Of a stretch of DNA of 64,000 nucleotides, positions 1 to 11,499 are shown piece by piece. The notes under the pieces were generated by a model. That model saw only the letters and a program-made list of their open reading frames with translations. It did no database searches and was not told where the DNA came from. The translations under genes were made by a program, and so were the position numbers. This DNA is from Auricularia sp. M13 (taxonomy: Eukaryota; Basidiomycota; Agaricomycetes; Auriculariales; Auriculariaceae): assembly GCA_037042915.1 (NCBI GenBank), contig CM073193.1, forward strand, positions 8,556,001-8,620,000, read 5' to 3'. How positions within the stretch are numbered: position 1 is the stretch's first letter; each line of letters opens with the position of its first letter.

Positions 1-3000
1 TGCGACGAGCCCACACTACCGCTCTCGTGCTCGCGCTGCTGCCACAGTGCGCGTTTCGCTTTGAATTCATCGCGCAGTGCGCGTGCATGCTCGCGAAGCT
101 GAACGGCTGCGTTTCTGTGGGCTTGGCACGTGGCTATTGTGTGTGGGAAGCGGAATCAGTAACTTGTGTCGTAACGTGAGAAAGGAAACAACACACCAGA
201 ACGGACGGGGGCGCGGGCGCAATGGCATAATCGGGCACGAACTTCGCGCGCGCCTGTGCCTCGAACTCCTTGCGCAGCCGGTCCAGCTCCAACTTCTCCA
301 GGACACGCTGCCGGTTCGCATGGCCCGGCGCATCGCACGATGCCTCGAGCGCGCGCCGGCTCTCGCTCCGCGACCCAGCAGAGCGGGTGCTCTCCGTCCG
401 GGAAACAGCGCGCGAGCGCACGGACTCATCGTGTCTACTCGCAGGGCGCGACATAGGCCGAGGAGGCGGGTCGTCCCGTCGGACCGTTTGGCGCGACGCC
501 GGCCTCGGCGGTGGCTCGTCATACTGATGATGCCCTCTGGGCGGCGACGACGGGCTGGGGGTGCGCGAGCTAGGCAGCGGCAACGGCCGCGCTCTCTTGT
601 AGTCATTCTCACTACCGGGGCTCCTAGTACAAGTCTCATCAGAGATGCGCTTGTACGCCGGCCGCATGGGCGACTCCAGCCCGCCCAGCGCCTGCCGTCT
701 CTTGCGCGGCGGGAGGTCGTCCAGCGTCAGTGGGCTCGAATCGTCCGCCTCGTCTGCGGAGCGCTGCGGCGGAGGAGGAAGGACCGGCGGCGCAACGCGA
801 TTGCTCGACGGAGGGTTTGACGTTGGCCAAGGTTCGGTCTCGGGTTGCGCGATCCAAGCCAACCTACATATTGTGAACACGGAACAGCGTCTCAATTTGC
901 AAACGAAGTAAAGCACGCACCCGCTATTTGCCTTAAGCAGCATCTCGCCGTATTTCGCAAACACGTCCGCAATGCCCTCCCCCTCGTTCTCCTTGCCCTT
1001 CCCGCCGTCCTTGGGCTTCGCTCTAGCATTCTCCTCCGCAGTGAGCGTGCGTTTAAACTGCGACGGCGGCAGGCGCTCGTTCGCTTTGGCCTGCGCCGTC
1101 GCAGTTGGTTTCGCCTTGGGCTTGAGAATGCCCTTAGGCGCCGTGCGCGCCGACACCGCGCGCGCGGGGTCAGTCTGTACAACAAGGTCAGCACCGGCCA
1201 TGGTGCCGCAGAAACAGGAAACTCGAACTCACCGCAGCAGACGCAGCTTCCTCGCGGCGGCAGCAGCAGCAGCAGCAAGCCTGGGGTTGGCGGCAGACGT
1301 CGATTTTGCACTCTTCGACGCAGGCGGAGGGCGTTCGCGGCTCTTGCTTTTGCTCGTATTCGCATTGCGCTCGCGCAGCGGCCTCTCCTTCCCCTCAGCA
1401 GCACGCTTCCAATTGACCGCCGTACCCATCGCAAACCCATCCCGCTCCCTCTCCCACCTGGGAGCCGGTGCAGGCTCAGCGGGCCGCGCATGCCGAGGCA
1501 GCTGTGGTTGAGGACTCTGCGAGCGCGTACGGTCACGAGCATGCAAAGCGGGCGACGGCGGCCTCAACAGCGACCGCGACTCTCCATCCCACGCTCCGGC
1601 GACTCGGTCGCGACACCGAGATGGGATTCGCGCGGCTCCTGCTGGCCGCAGTCGGCGCCGCCGCCGCGTGTGGTGTGCGGACTGAGCTCGATGCCGCGAC
1701 GCGAGTTGCTATCGCGAGCGCGGCGCGCGCGCACGTGTCGTCCACGCGCGCCTCCTGCTGCGCTGGGAACGAGCGGCTGCGCAGGCGCGACGTCGAGGGT
1801 GCAGTACCGGTGGCAGAGGGTCACGCGCATCCGCGGCCACGTGCGAGCGAGCTCGCCGCGCGGGGCTGCAAACGAGGGTATGAATATTGGGGACTGGCGG
1901 GACGCCACCTCGTCGCGAGTGCGGGCGAGCTGAACGCGCCGACGCTCATCTGCGTCTGTCGTCGTGCGGTGAGCGCGCGGGGCTGATTTGGCGTCTCCGC
2001 GATGAGGAGCAGGCGGTCCGTCCGGCAGGATTGGGCAGAGGCCGTGGCGCGCGCTCGTCCTGGCCCTACTCGGGCTTGCCGCGTCCAGGTCCATTCCATC
2101 GTCCTCTTCATCGTCGGCATCGTCAAACACGTCGGCGTACGTGCGCGCGGGACTGGAGACCGAGGCGGTGGACGCGCGGCGCGAGGCAGGCGCTACCGGC
2201 GATGTCGCGAGGCCATCGAATTACGGCGCGACAGTGCTGTAGGCAGCCCGAGATCAAAGCTGAAACCGGCAAGTATGGCCACACCTGCCATCGCGTCGTC
2301 CTGATCGGGCGCGACGACCGAGTCTCGACGATTTGGGGGGATTGACTGGCGATGAAGTACAGTCCATTCGCGACGACCCGGCGGAATACCTGGATTCGGG
2401 GTGAGCGCCAGAGGAGGAAGTGGACAGGCGGGGCGCATAGGCAGCTTGGGCTTGGGCTTGGGACGCAAGCGAAAACCTGCCAGCGGAGTCTTGGGTGACA
2501 TTGACAGTTGAAGTCGATTCACGACCGGCGCGGCGCAAAGAAGGTGCTTCGGCCTCCTCCGCCAGGGCTATGGCGACATCATTCGGACAGTCGATAGCAG
2601 CAAATTCGTGGTAGCCACAGGCAGCAGCAGGAAGGGATGGACGCGGCGCAGCCTGAGCGTGGGACACGAGAGAAGCTCTGGGAGGTTGAGCGACGGATTC
2701 ACTGCAACTGACGTCTGGGGTTGTAGACGTTGTGTCGGCGGCGTCCAGCTTGAAAGTCGTTCGCTTGATTTTCCTGCGTGCCCCGCGCCGCCCAAGGTAG
2801 TAAAATGACTTCAGCGCGCCCTCCTTGCGCGGCCGGAGAATGCAAATCCCGTCCGGCTTGGTGCTACGTATACCGACATGAACGAGCGCAATGCCAGCGC
2901 CCGGCAGTCGAATTGACGACGACCACTGGCACTGCGCACGTGGTAGTTATCATAGCGACCAGAGAGCGTTTGGGCGTCCGGCTACCAGTGCTCGGCCATC

Positions 3001-3271
3001 CAGCCCACCGTCGAAACAGAAGCGACACCTGTTCCTGACTATCGCGTACGCCTTCCTCCTTTCTGGCTCGCCTTCCGCCAAGAGCCCAATCCCAGCGAGA
3101 GTCGGCGTCTGTAACAGCCAACACGTGCAGATGCGCCGTCCGCGCGAGCGGTCCGCCGCCACTCGTAATGACATCCGCGGGCGAGGCTATGTGCGAGCCG
3201 GAGCATTTCGGCTGCGCAAAGAGGGCCGCTGGTCGGCGCTTGCTGGTTGGCGTTTGCGGGTGCGTCCGCAA
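1..3271 (-). CDS. Gene X copy 1: SR/SP-rich low-complexity protein, partial at window edge
   Basis: I do not recognise this family. Reading leftwards, an N-terminal part (about 3,270-2,600) contains RPRKEGALKSFYYLGRR and PRPSLPAAA. Next come an acidic DDEEDDGMDLDAASP segment near 2,100, Ser/Arg/Pro-rich stretches near 1,560-1,230, and a basic segment with APKGILKPK and an IADVFAKYGEMLL helix near 1,200-920. The exon at about 870-190 carries PLTLDDLPPRKRRQALGG and repeated DDPPPRPxSR, then a coiled coil (LEKLELDRLRKEFEAQARA). After an intron (about 190-128) a second helical segment, VQLREHARALRDEFKAKRAL, runs off the left edge. Composition suggests a nuclear regulatory or RNA-linked protein, but that is only inference. 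The reading frame changes more than once between 1,230 and 2,770, so the copy may be broken or more finely spliced than I can resolve. It lies back to back with an ATP23 fragment, as in the other blocks. Confidence 0.45.
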
Positions 3272-3338
3272 TATCGCGAGCTCGCGTGTGCGCAGCTATG
3301 TACGGGACTCGGGCGGGTGTGGGAGCGGCGAGGTCAGG

Positions 3339-3560
3339 TCAATCGAACGGTGCGGTGTGCGCGAGAGGGAGCGGGGAGTCTGGGTCCTCGGGGGTTGTCG
3401 GCTTGCGCATTCTGCGCGCACAACGTCTCCACAGACGGCGGCGCCTCTTCGGCCGGCGCGCTCGCGGGCGGATCGCTCCCGTGTGCACGCGCCAGCGCGT
3501 GAAGGCCGCGTCGCGCGTCGTTGTCGGTGTCAGCGGCGGCGGCGGCAACGCGGACGTTAC
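3339..3560 (-). pseudogene. ATP23 N-terminal fragment
   Basis: The reading TPTTTRDAAFTRWRVH matches the start of the ATP23 copies at 11.4 kb (TTTTTRDAAFTRWGQY) and 21.0 kb. Downstream, the homology is lost before the cysteine-rich and HEXXH regions, so only the first part of exon 1 remains. ATP23 is a mitochondrial intermembrane-space metalloprotease and assembly factor for the F1Fo ATP synthase. This piece cannot encode that function. Its position, head to head with a carrier remnant, repeats the block layout. Confidence 0.6.
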
Positions 3561-3639
3561 GAGAAATAAGCGATGCGCGGTCCCTGAATCAGTGCCAATA
3601 ATTTCTCTTCTCCTTCTCGCCTGGTCCGACCGCCCAGCC

Positions 3640-4290
3640 TGCCAATGTGAAGCACGAGCGCAAGCATACGCCGGCCGCGTCGTTGTGCGCCCTTACTGTG
3701 CTCACCGTTGCTGCTGTGGACAGCGCTGTCGTTCGCCGCGAGCTTCGCCTCGGGCGCCATTTCCGGCGTCTCGGAAATCCTGACGTTCTAGCCGCTCGGT
3801 GCGCATCGCTCACACGGTTCAAGACGCGGACGCAGCTTCAGCTCGGTACGTCCGACGTCAGCCGTGTAAGCAGCTTCAAGGGCATCATCGCAGAGGGTGC
3901 GCCCGTTGCCGCCGATCGCTGACTAGCCAGTTGGACTGACAGCGCGCCCAGTTTCGGCCGTCCGTACTGCTACGCCTTTGCGCGTCCCGGTCGCGCGCCT
4001 TGGCCGTTCTGCACACCGCCAGACCCTGTTGCCCCGTTTCTGCAGCTTGCGGCCCGTCAAATTATACGCCCGCCGCCGTCCACCCCTCGCACTCCCACTC
4101 GTGCAGCCCGACGAACGATTTCTCGGGAAAACGCTTCGCGCGCTGGCGGGGACGGACGCCGCAGGCGATCTCAATCGCGACGGGCTGCTCGACGCGCGCG
4201 ACGGAGAGCTTCGTCGTCGAGCCCATCGAGCTCCAAGGACACGGCGGGCGGTAGAACCAGGGAGAGACGGTCGCAGTGAAGTCTGAGCAT
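3640..4290 (+). pseudogene. Mitochondrial 2-oxodicarboxylate-type carrier remnant (copy 1)
   Basis: Pieces in different frames match the mitochondrial carrier family as it appears in the sister copies: SSFKGIIAEGA near 3,870, RPVKLYA near 4,045, and ANDFSGKRF then QAISIATGCSTRATESFVVEPIE near 4,110-4,235. The last two correspond to the ANDFWGKTYRG and SIATGCxAGATESFVVVPFELVK signatures typical of fungal 2-oxodicarboxylate carriers (inner-membrane exchange of 2-oxoadipate and 2-oxoglutarate). Frames change several times and no continuous six-helix protein can be read, so this is a decayed host gene. Confidence 0.6.
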
Positions 4291-5186
4291 GCCAGGACAC
4301 AGGGGATGCTCTAGGAGCTCGGGCGAAGGAGGCACGACACTCGACAGGACGCGCAGCAGCAGGTCGCCCATCGCAACCTTCATCTGCAGCTGGCGGTCTC
4401 GATAGACGGGGTGCACGCAGCGGGCTGACGCACGCGCCGGCGCGAACACGTCATGGACATACTCCGGACGGTCATCGTCCTCGCCCACCCGTGAGTGTAA
4501 AGGAGACCCGTCCAGCTGCGAGCGACGATAACTCCTTGCGGACGGACGCAGGGCATTCTACGGGTTCCCGTTCCGCCAGCTCGATGTAGGACGACTGCTG
4601 GGATACAAGCTGAACGAGTACGCTCGACGCGCGCGCCAATATTAGGGCTGCGGCAGCTGGGGTGGAGTGGTGACGAGGAGGCGTTGTTGGCGCAGTGACG
4701 CAGCGGTTGGTTCGTCCAGCTCTGGCTGAGGTTCGGATCCGGGATCAGGCTGTGCGACCGCCCGCGAAGCGCGGTGCGCCGGCTTGGTCGCTGGACATGG
4801 TGGGCATGAGGATATAGACAACCTGGTAGCAGCAAGGGGTCGACAGAGTCGCATCAAGAGCAAATAGCGAAGCAGGGTGATAAGGGAGGCGAGAACGACG
4901 AGGAGGTGAGGCAGCCCGGAGACGAACTGGCGAAGCTCGCTTCGCAGGCACAGCAGGCGAGACCAGCGTCTGTGAGCGCCCTCTGGCGGTCGAGTTCCGC
5001 CTCGAGCTGCGCGAGGACGGCCTCGTCGTTGTCAGCATTGTCTTCCTCGTGGCCTTGAGTCGTTTTCGCAATCGTGCTGGCAGCACTATGGGTTGCGTCT
5101 GCGTCGCCCAGTGCAGGGAACGCTGATGCCGAGGCCAAGGTAAAGGAAGTAAGAGACGTTGGCCGATGTCTTCGTCGTGCTGGCAA
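4240..5186 (-). other. Possible remnant exons of unrecognised minus-strand gene(s)
   Basis: Two protein-like stretches are visible on the minus strand. At about 4,490-4,240 the reading includes VYRDRQLQMKVAMGDLLLR and LLEHPLCPGMLRLHCDRLSL. A clear relative lies at 22,140-21,930 (VYRECQLAPKVATSGLLLR), also just after a carrier copy, so the segment is part of the duplicated block. At about 5,186-4,990 the reading includes NDEAVLAQLEAELDRQRAL, a short coiled coil. I recognise no domain in either, and no start or splice pattern joins them convincingly. Confidence 0.3.
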
Positions 5187-5559
5187 AAAGTTAAAAGCCG
5201 AATGAAAGACGCGCAGTCAGGGCTTACCAATGACTTTGGCTTGAACTTGCTCCTGCTCACGAGGGCGGCCCGCGTCGGGCTAGCCGCTGGACAAGGGCCA
5301 TGGTCATCGCCGTCACTGCTCCAGCCGGCAGCAGCAACGGGTACCGTCCACTGGATAGGCGGTCCCGGCACTACGCTCGCATCCTTTCTGATAAATGGAC
5401 CGCGCGTCGCGCTTAGTTGGGATTGGTATGCAGGCGGGTTGAGATCGCGTACCACACGCGGGCTAGGAAGTGCATGGCAGCGGGCGCGAAGCCGCGCGTG
5501 ATGGCCAGGAAAAGGACAATCGTCCAGACGAATATGGCGCATATTGGCGCCGGCGTGCA

Positions 5560-6596
5560 GCACCCAGAGCGGTCAGCCTGGCAGACTTTATAAAACTCCG
5601 CGCGACGACCGAGAGCGGAGTTTGCACGGTCTGACTTCTCTTGAGCTCGAGCCCCTTGCCCGGCGCCTGAACCACATGAGCCCGCCAATATCCGAGACAG
5701 TGACGCGGTACCGCTACCTTAGTACCTCCCTGTTGCTGTCCCGACCACACGCCGCTCTGCAGACCGTGCCATCCATCTCTGTCGTGCAGCACCCGTGGCA
5801 TCGCTGAAGCCGGCGATCCTGACGAACGCCGACAGCATACACTGTACGAATATGAACTGGCGCCTGTTGGTGCCGCAGGGCAAGGCATGCTGCTGTTCAG
5901 TGTTTTGCGCGTGCCCGGGAGACTTCCTGGGCGGCTACAGCGCCTACGCGGGAGCTTGTGCAGGCTGCTATTCGTCCCACGAGGCTTCCGCTGACGTCCC
6001 TATCGCAGCCAGCTTCGCAAATGATTGCTATCTGACGACGTCAGTCCGCTGTGCCAATACTTCGGCCTGGGAGTTGCAATGAGTGCCAATAACTGAGGCA
6101 GGACATGCTCGCTGTAGGCTGCATCGGCTTTCAGTCTGTGCGGTTTTCCAACTTTCACCAGTTTGAAGTCACAGCCCGCGTGTGCTACTCCTCATTCTAT
6201 TTTGCTTCTGACGTAGCACTCGACCACCGCGCGGGAGTGATGAAATCGGCGTACGCACGGCTCCCCATCTCCCGGGCTCCGAACTCCTGCGCGCTCACAT
6301 GGTGGCTTCTAGCTTATCCTCCAACTACAACCTGCACAACAGGAACGGCCTAGTCTCCAACTGCGCTTCTTCACACAGTATATGCTGTCACCGGTGCCAG
6401 TCCTGAGCCGGGTTATTGCTTCGCTCCCTTACTGCCGCTGGGCTTTCCGACCCATAATCAGCATTCGCAGTACTGCAACCGTTGCTACCGAACTTCGTAG
6501 CTGCGCGTGCAGTTGCGGGCGGCGCGCGGCCTGCAGGATGCAGCGGGCCAACAACACACTGTTTGGCGAGGTGTTGCCTGCCCGTCTCTCTTCGCC
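5560..6596. other. 5' flank of DUF2235-WD40 copy A, duplicated in front of copy B
   Basis: No gene is visible. The stretch around 5,780-6,260 shares recognisable blocks with 15,530-15,830, for example gcgtgcccggg followed by gacttcctgggcggc, a run of related sequence, and the same approach to the start codon. It is therefore the promoter and 5' region that was duplicated with the gene. Copies C and D have a different, longer 5' flank. Confidence 0.5.
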
Positions 6597-9500
6597 ATGT
6601 CGCGTCCACCTTCGCCTCTGCCGGAAAACGCCCCCCAAGCTGATCTCATGCCAGCCGCGCCTCCACCCACGTCCACTGAGCCGGCATCCCCACGGTCAGT
6701 ACCACCTATCGCAGCCGACTCTGCGATTCTGGCTGACATCTCAACAGTGTTTCCGGCGAACAGAGGGGCGTGACGTCCAGCTCTAGTCATCTGCATGAAA
6801 CCGACGGCCCAGCTACGCGCGCTGTTCCATCCGTCTCAACCGCTGCTCCGGCGCCGCCCATCGATACTGCAGCACCGGCTGCAACACCGGCTGCAACACT
6901 ACGAGGTCGTTCGGGCGAGCGGAAAACCACGGAGGCAGCTTCTGACCCCGGGAAATGTCCAACGTGCAAGGGCGGCGGCCGTAAGGGTCGTAACCTCGTC
7001 GTCTGCATCGACGGCACGTCGAATCAGTTTAGCAAGAAGGTCCGTCAATGATGTTCAGAATAACTTGGACCGCGCTGAGTTGCTTCCCCAGAATACCAAT
7101 GTCGTCGAGCTTTACAGTCGTCTGATCAAAGACGAGAATCAACTCACGTTCTACAATAGCGGCATCGGCACATACGCCGAGCCGTCCTGGAAATCCTGGA
7201 GCTATCGCAAGCAGGTCTTTATGAACATGCTCGACCTCATGTTTGCCCTGTACGTCGCCAGCCACCCATTGATTTCTCCTGACCCCTCCTAGTCGATTGG
7301 AGAAGATCATTATCAGCGCATACGCCTGGCTTGTAGACAACTACGAGGAAGGAGACCGTATTTTTTTATTTGGTTGGTTTACTGCTGGTTTTATAAAGTA
7401 TATTGCTGAAGACGTCAAAGGCTTTTCGCGCGGGGCTTATCAAGTTCGAGCTCTCGCGGCTATGCTTGACATCGTTCGTCTTGTTCGTTCGCACGTCATA
7501 TGCGTCAAACTCACCCGGACTATAGGTTGGACTCCTGCACAAGGGCAATCGCGACCAGATCCCCTTGTGAGCTCTACCCTTTCTCAATTAACTGCAGTGC
7601 TCAACGACGTAGCGCATTTGAATTGTACGCTGCGTCCGACCGGGAAAGGCGGCCGCATCCTCTCGCCTCAGCTCAGGCTGTCTACGTCATCCCCGGAGAT
7701 AGCACGCCGTTGGTCACGACAGATCCTTCGACCGAATCACCAGATATCCGCGAGTCGACATCGAGATGTTTGCCATCGCTACGTGGTGCTTTCAATACGA
7801 TGTCAGCAGGCAGCGCCCGCATGTCTAAGGGCCTTCGAAGCGCTGTTTCCAAAGTTCGCTCTGCCGCCGCGGGAGTTCAGATCCTGGCGCCGGTTCGTGC
7901 AAAGCTTTCGCAGTGCATCAGTCTTGTCCTGCGCCCTGGCCTGGGGGCACCTGTTCGCAAATTCCGTCTCCCGCAGGCGCAGGAACAAGCTGGAGAAACC
8001 TCGCCTGATACTGATTGGCCTGAGATCACAATGCAAGAGCGCTTCAAGGCAACTTTCTCCAGAGATGTCAAGGCGCATTTCCTCGGCGCATGGTTCGTAG
8101 ACAGAGTACGGATGTTCTGCCTTTCATTGACCGCACACAGGGACACAGTCTCGTCCGTTCGCTTGATTCGTGGCAGTACTTTGCCCGGTACAACGGACGG
8201 CATGGGGACTGTCTGCTTCTTCCGTCACGCGCTCGCTATGCATGAATATCGTGTCAAATTCCTGCCAGAATACGCCAACGGCGGCAACGGACCAGAAGAA
8301 CAAGCCGCAAATAGCCACAATAACATGCCTCCGCATACTAAGGAGGTATGGTTCATTGGATCTCACTCGGATATGTGAGCTTCCTTGCGTCCTTCCTCAT
8401 ATTCCCGAGTCTCTGAATATGCCTGATGGACAGCGGCGGAGGAAGCACGGTGAATACTGAACTCGACAAATTCGGCCCTGCGCTGCGATGGATGTCGTTT
8501 GAGGCTGGGCTTGCTGGGCTAAGGATAAAGCCCGGTCCACGACAATGGGAAGAGCAGACCTTGGTAACAGACTCGATGGCGTGGTATTATAAACCCATGG
8601 AGTGGCTGCCCGTCAAGAGACTAACGTACGCCGACAAGAAATCTCTGACGCTTTGGTAAGTACTGTAGTCCGCATCCGGAATGTTCAAGCCCTCAATTGT
8701 ATATGCAGGCGGCCTCATCGATACTCCGAACGCGTTGTACGACCCAATCAGCTCATCCACGAAACATACTTGAAGGAAACTGGAACGACGATTGATGATC
8801 TTCAAACCGAAATTGGCTTCGAGATTAAAATCGAAAAGGATGCATATACCGATGCGCAAGCGCTGCTCTCGGTCCCACGAGACCAACCATCCAGGAATGA
8901 CTGGCTTCAGCAGTTACAGATTCTGCAGGAATCAGGTGCGGGCGAATGTCGTGATTGAACTGCACGCAGCCTTAACATTAGAAACAGAACCCGGCCTTCA
9001 GTCGCTATTGGACCTGGAGCGAGATATCTGGCTTGCATTAGCCAGATCAGTTCCTAGCTATCCAGAGCATGGGAGGGAGCTCCGTCCACTTGAGAATGCG
9101 CTTGTGTGCCGCGGCTCAAATGAAGTGGATTCAACTCGGCGCCTGAGCGAGGTATTCGGAACTAGTGACCAGGACACGTACTGTGAGCCAGACGTGCGTA
9201 CTACGAGCTATGAACTCACATACACACAGGGACGTATCCCTTCGCTCATCGAGGTCACACCCTACCTGTCAGCTCGGTCGCGTTTCTGACCTCGCAGCTC
9301 GTCGTGTCCGGCTCGCGGGATAACACCCTTCGCATGTGGAATATCGAAACGGGAGAAGCCGTCGGTGACCCGTTGACGGGGCACACCGACTCGATCAACT
9401 GTGTTGCTGTCTCACCGACCGGCAGTCTCGTCGCATCTGGCTCTGATGACGGTACCGTACGCACTTGGAGGTTTGACGCCCGAAAACTCGTCGCCGGAGG

Positions 9501-10152
9501 GCTTGTCATACGAACAGACGGCATGGGCGCGGTTTTCTCAGTAGCGTTCTCACCCGATGGATCGCGGATTGTTTCTGGCTCTGCTGACGGAGCTCTGCGC
9601 ATTTGGGACGCTGCAACGGGACAGCAGATCGGAAACGCAATCGAAGGACGTGGTGGTCCTGTATGGTCGGTCGCGTTCTCCCCGGACGGTACACGCATTG
9701 TGTCCGGCTCAGTCGACCGGACCGTGCGATTATGGGACGCGAGGACATTTCAACCTCTCGGTGACCCTCTGACCGGACACACGATCACCGTGCTTTCAGT
9801 TGCATTCTCCCCGGACGGCCTCTCCATTGCTTCTGGCAGCCACGACGCAACGATCCGAATCTGGAACTCAAACACTCGCGAGTTAATGCACATACTGGCC
9901 GGGCATTCCTATTGGGTCGCGTCCGTCGCATTCTCACCCAGCGGACGGCACATCACATCAGCTTCAGGGGACGACACAGTGCGCATCTGGGATTGCAGCA
10001 CGGGAGAAGCGGTTGCCGTGCTCAAGGGACACACCAGCGGTGTCTATTCGGTCGCGTTTTCCCCAGACGGCACGCGGATAGCGTCGGGCTCGGTTGACGA
10101 GACTGTACGCATTTGGGACCGCATTCCTGTATCATCCACGGACGCGACGTGA
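6597..10152 (+). CDS. DUF2235 (Tle1-like hydrolase) fused to seven WD40 repeats, copy A
   Basis: The protein joins an N-terminal DUF2235 domain (alpha/beta hydrolase fold, related to the type VI lipase effectors of the Tle1 group) to a C-terminal seven-bladed WD40 propeller. Start MSRPPSPLPE follows a Pro/Ser-rich leader. DUF2235 marks are LVVCIDGTSNQF at about 7,010, the nucleophile motif GFSRGAYQVRAL at about 7,420-7,465, HALAMHEYRVKFLPEY at about 8,230-8,280, and WFIGSHSDM joined to GGG across the intron at about 8,376-8,432. The WD40 part begins near 9,240 after an intron (donor about 9,182) and holds seven repeats of about 42 residues, ending SSTDAT. Roughly ten short introns fit. The leader exon appears to change frame near 6,770, so this copy may not make full-length protein, unless the assembly is wrong there. 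The activity is inferred from family only. Confidence 0.82.
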
Positions 10153-10689
10153 AGAGATCATCGCGCCTGTACCCATGTAGTGCCGTCTCATTTTGCTCAA
10201 TTGTGTCGGTCTGCAATCTTGAATGTAGAATTGGATGTTGTTCAATCTCACATGCAAGCGTCCGCGCGCCCGGATGTCATGCACGGGTGCACGAGAAGTA
10301 TGGCAGGTGAGATACTGCACGCATCGCCGGACGCGGTTTCACACTGACAGTACTCACTTTGTACATTGTGATCTTCGGTGTGTGCAAGCCCGAGAAATGC
10401 TATACCATCAGGAAGCCAACGACGGTCGCGGTCATCCTGAACGCGCATAGTTGACCTATGTATAGTCTGCAGTTGGCGCGTCACTTTGAATTTTTTTTTG
10501 CGTCTGGTCGAGGCGGTCGCCAGGCTTGTTTCGCGAGGCGCATTGCATGCTTGCAAACAGAAATGCGAGTTTTGCTCGAGCTCTCCCTCTATCACCTAGG
10601 GGAAAATATGATACAGTGATAATGTTCAATAAATTTACACGGCGTCAGCACGCGATGATACTTATCAGATCGCCAACAGCAGCGTACCT
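10153..10689. other. 3' flank of DUF2235-WD40 copy A, identical to copy B at its start
   Basis: No coding region is supported. The first ~170 bases after the stop codon are the same base for base as those after copy B (19,775 onward); further on the two diverge. Copy C's 3' flank (52,105 onward) is clearly related but much less similar. This is the 3' untranslated region plus the space before the ATP23 remnant. Confidence 0.6.
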
Positions 10690-11470
10690 GGTCGAACGGA
10701 TGGGTGTCGGCGAAACACGACTCCTAGACCTCGTTGAGGGCGCGCTCCGCCGTCGCGTCGTCCGGGCAGTTTGGGTGTCTTTTTAGCAGAGTAGTGCTCG
10801 TCGCCTTGCACGGGCCTTTTCGACGTGAGCAAGGGCTGTTCAAATGAGAAAGGGACGACTCGCCTGGTGTTGTTTCGTTATTCTAAAGTTTCCCCGGTCA
10901 ATTTCGCGGCCGAATCCACAGTCGCCGCTCAAGCTTGCCGCGCGAATCTAAGGAGTTCAGAGCGAGAATATCAGGATGCGGGTAGACACACACAAGTCGC
11001 ATTGCGGGACGCACCTCAGAGCAAGCGACATGTCGCACATGGTACCAATCCATCTTGAAGCGACGATGATCGAACAAATGAATCGGTCCATGCGCAAGCG
11101 TATCCTCCATATGCTTCTTATTCATGAATCAATTCTGGCAAAGTAATATCGTGCCCTTAGGCCAGCCAAACCCCCCAGCGCGCGCGGCGTCGCACGGCGC
11201 ACTAGGATATGCGGGTTGGAGACAGCACAGCCCGTGAGCGCTAGGTACTTGCGCAGGGATACAACGAGCGGGCTATAGGTCCTTCCCGCACACGCGCGCG
11301 CGTTCGCTGCGCGCAACGTCTCGGTCGACGGCGGGGCATCTTCGGCCGGCGCGTTCGCTAGGACAGTGTCCATGTATTGGCCCCAGCGCGTGAAGGCCGC
11401 ATCGCGCGTCGTTGTCGTTGTCGGCGGCGGCGGCGGCAACGCGGACGTTATGTACGAGAAGCAAGCGATG
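10690..11470 (-). pseudogene. ATP23 copy A, HEXXH lost
   Basis: This aligns along its length with the intact ATP23 at 52.6-53.4 kb. It keeps DAAFTRWGQYMDTVLANAP at the N-terminus, LRKYLALTGCAVSNPHIL, then MEDTLAHGPIHLFDHRRFK and RHVACSEVR, and near 10,770 the C-terminal HPNCPDDATAERALNEV and ESCFADTHPFDQV. The metalloprotease motif HELIH reads HGPIH here, which removes the catalytic Glu. A frame change after PHIL and two in-frame stops (before FMNKK and inside the C-terminal segment) confirm that it is dead. It lies head to head with a carrier remnant, about 60 bases away. Confidence 0.8.
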
Positions 11471-11499
11471 AGCGGCGCCTGAATTCGAAATAATCTCTT

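Noticed and set aside
6597-10152. Bacterial origin of the DUF2235 genes because of their similarity to type VI lipase effectors
   Set aside because: About ten phase-consistent fungal introns and the fused WD40 domain show a native eukaryotic gene family; no secretion genes are near.
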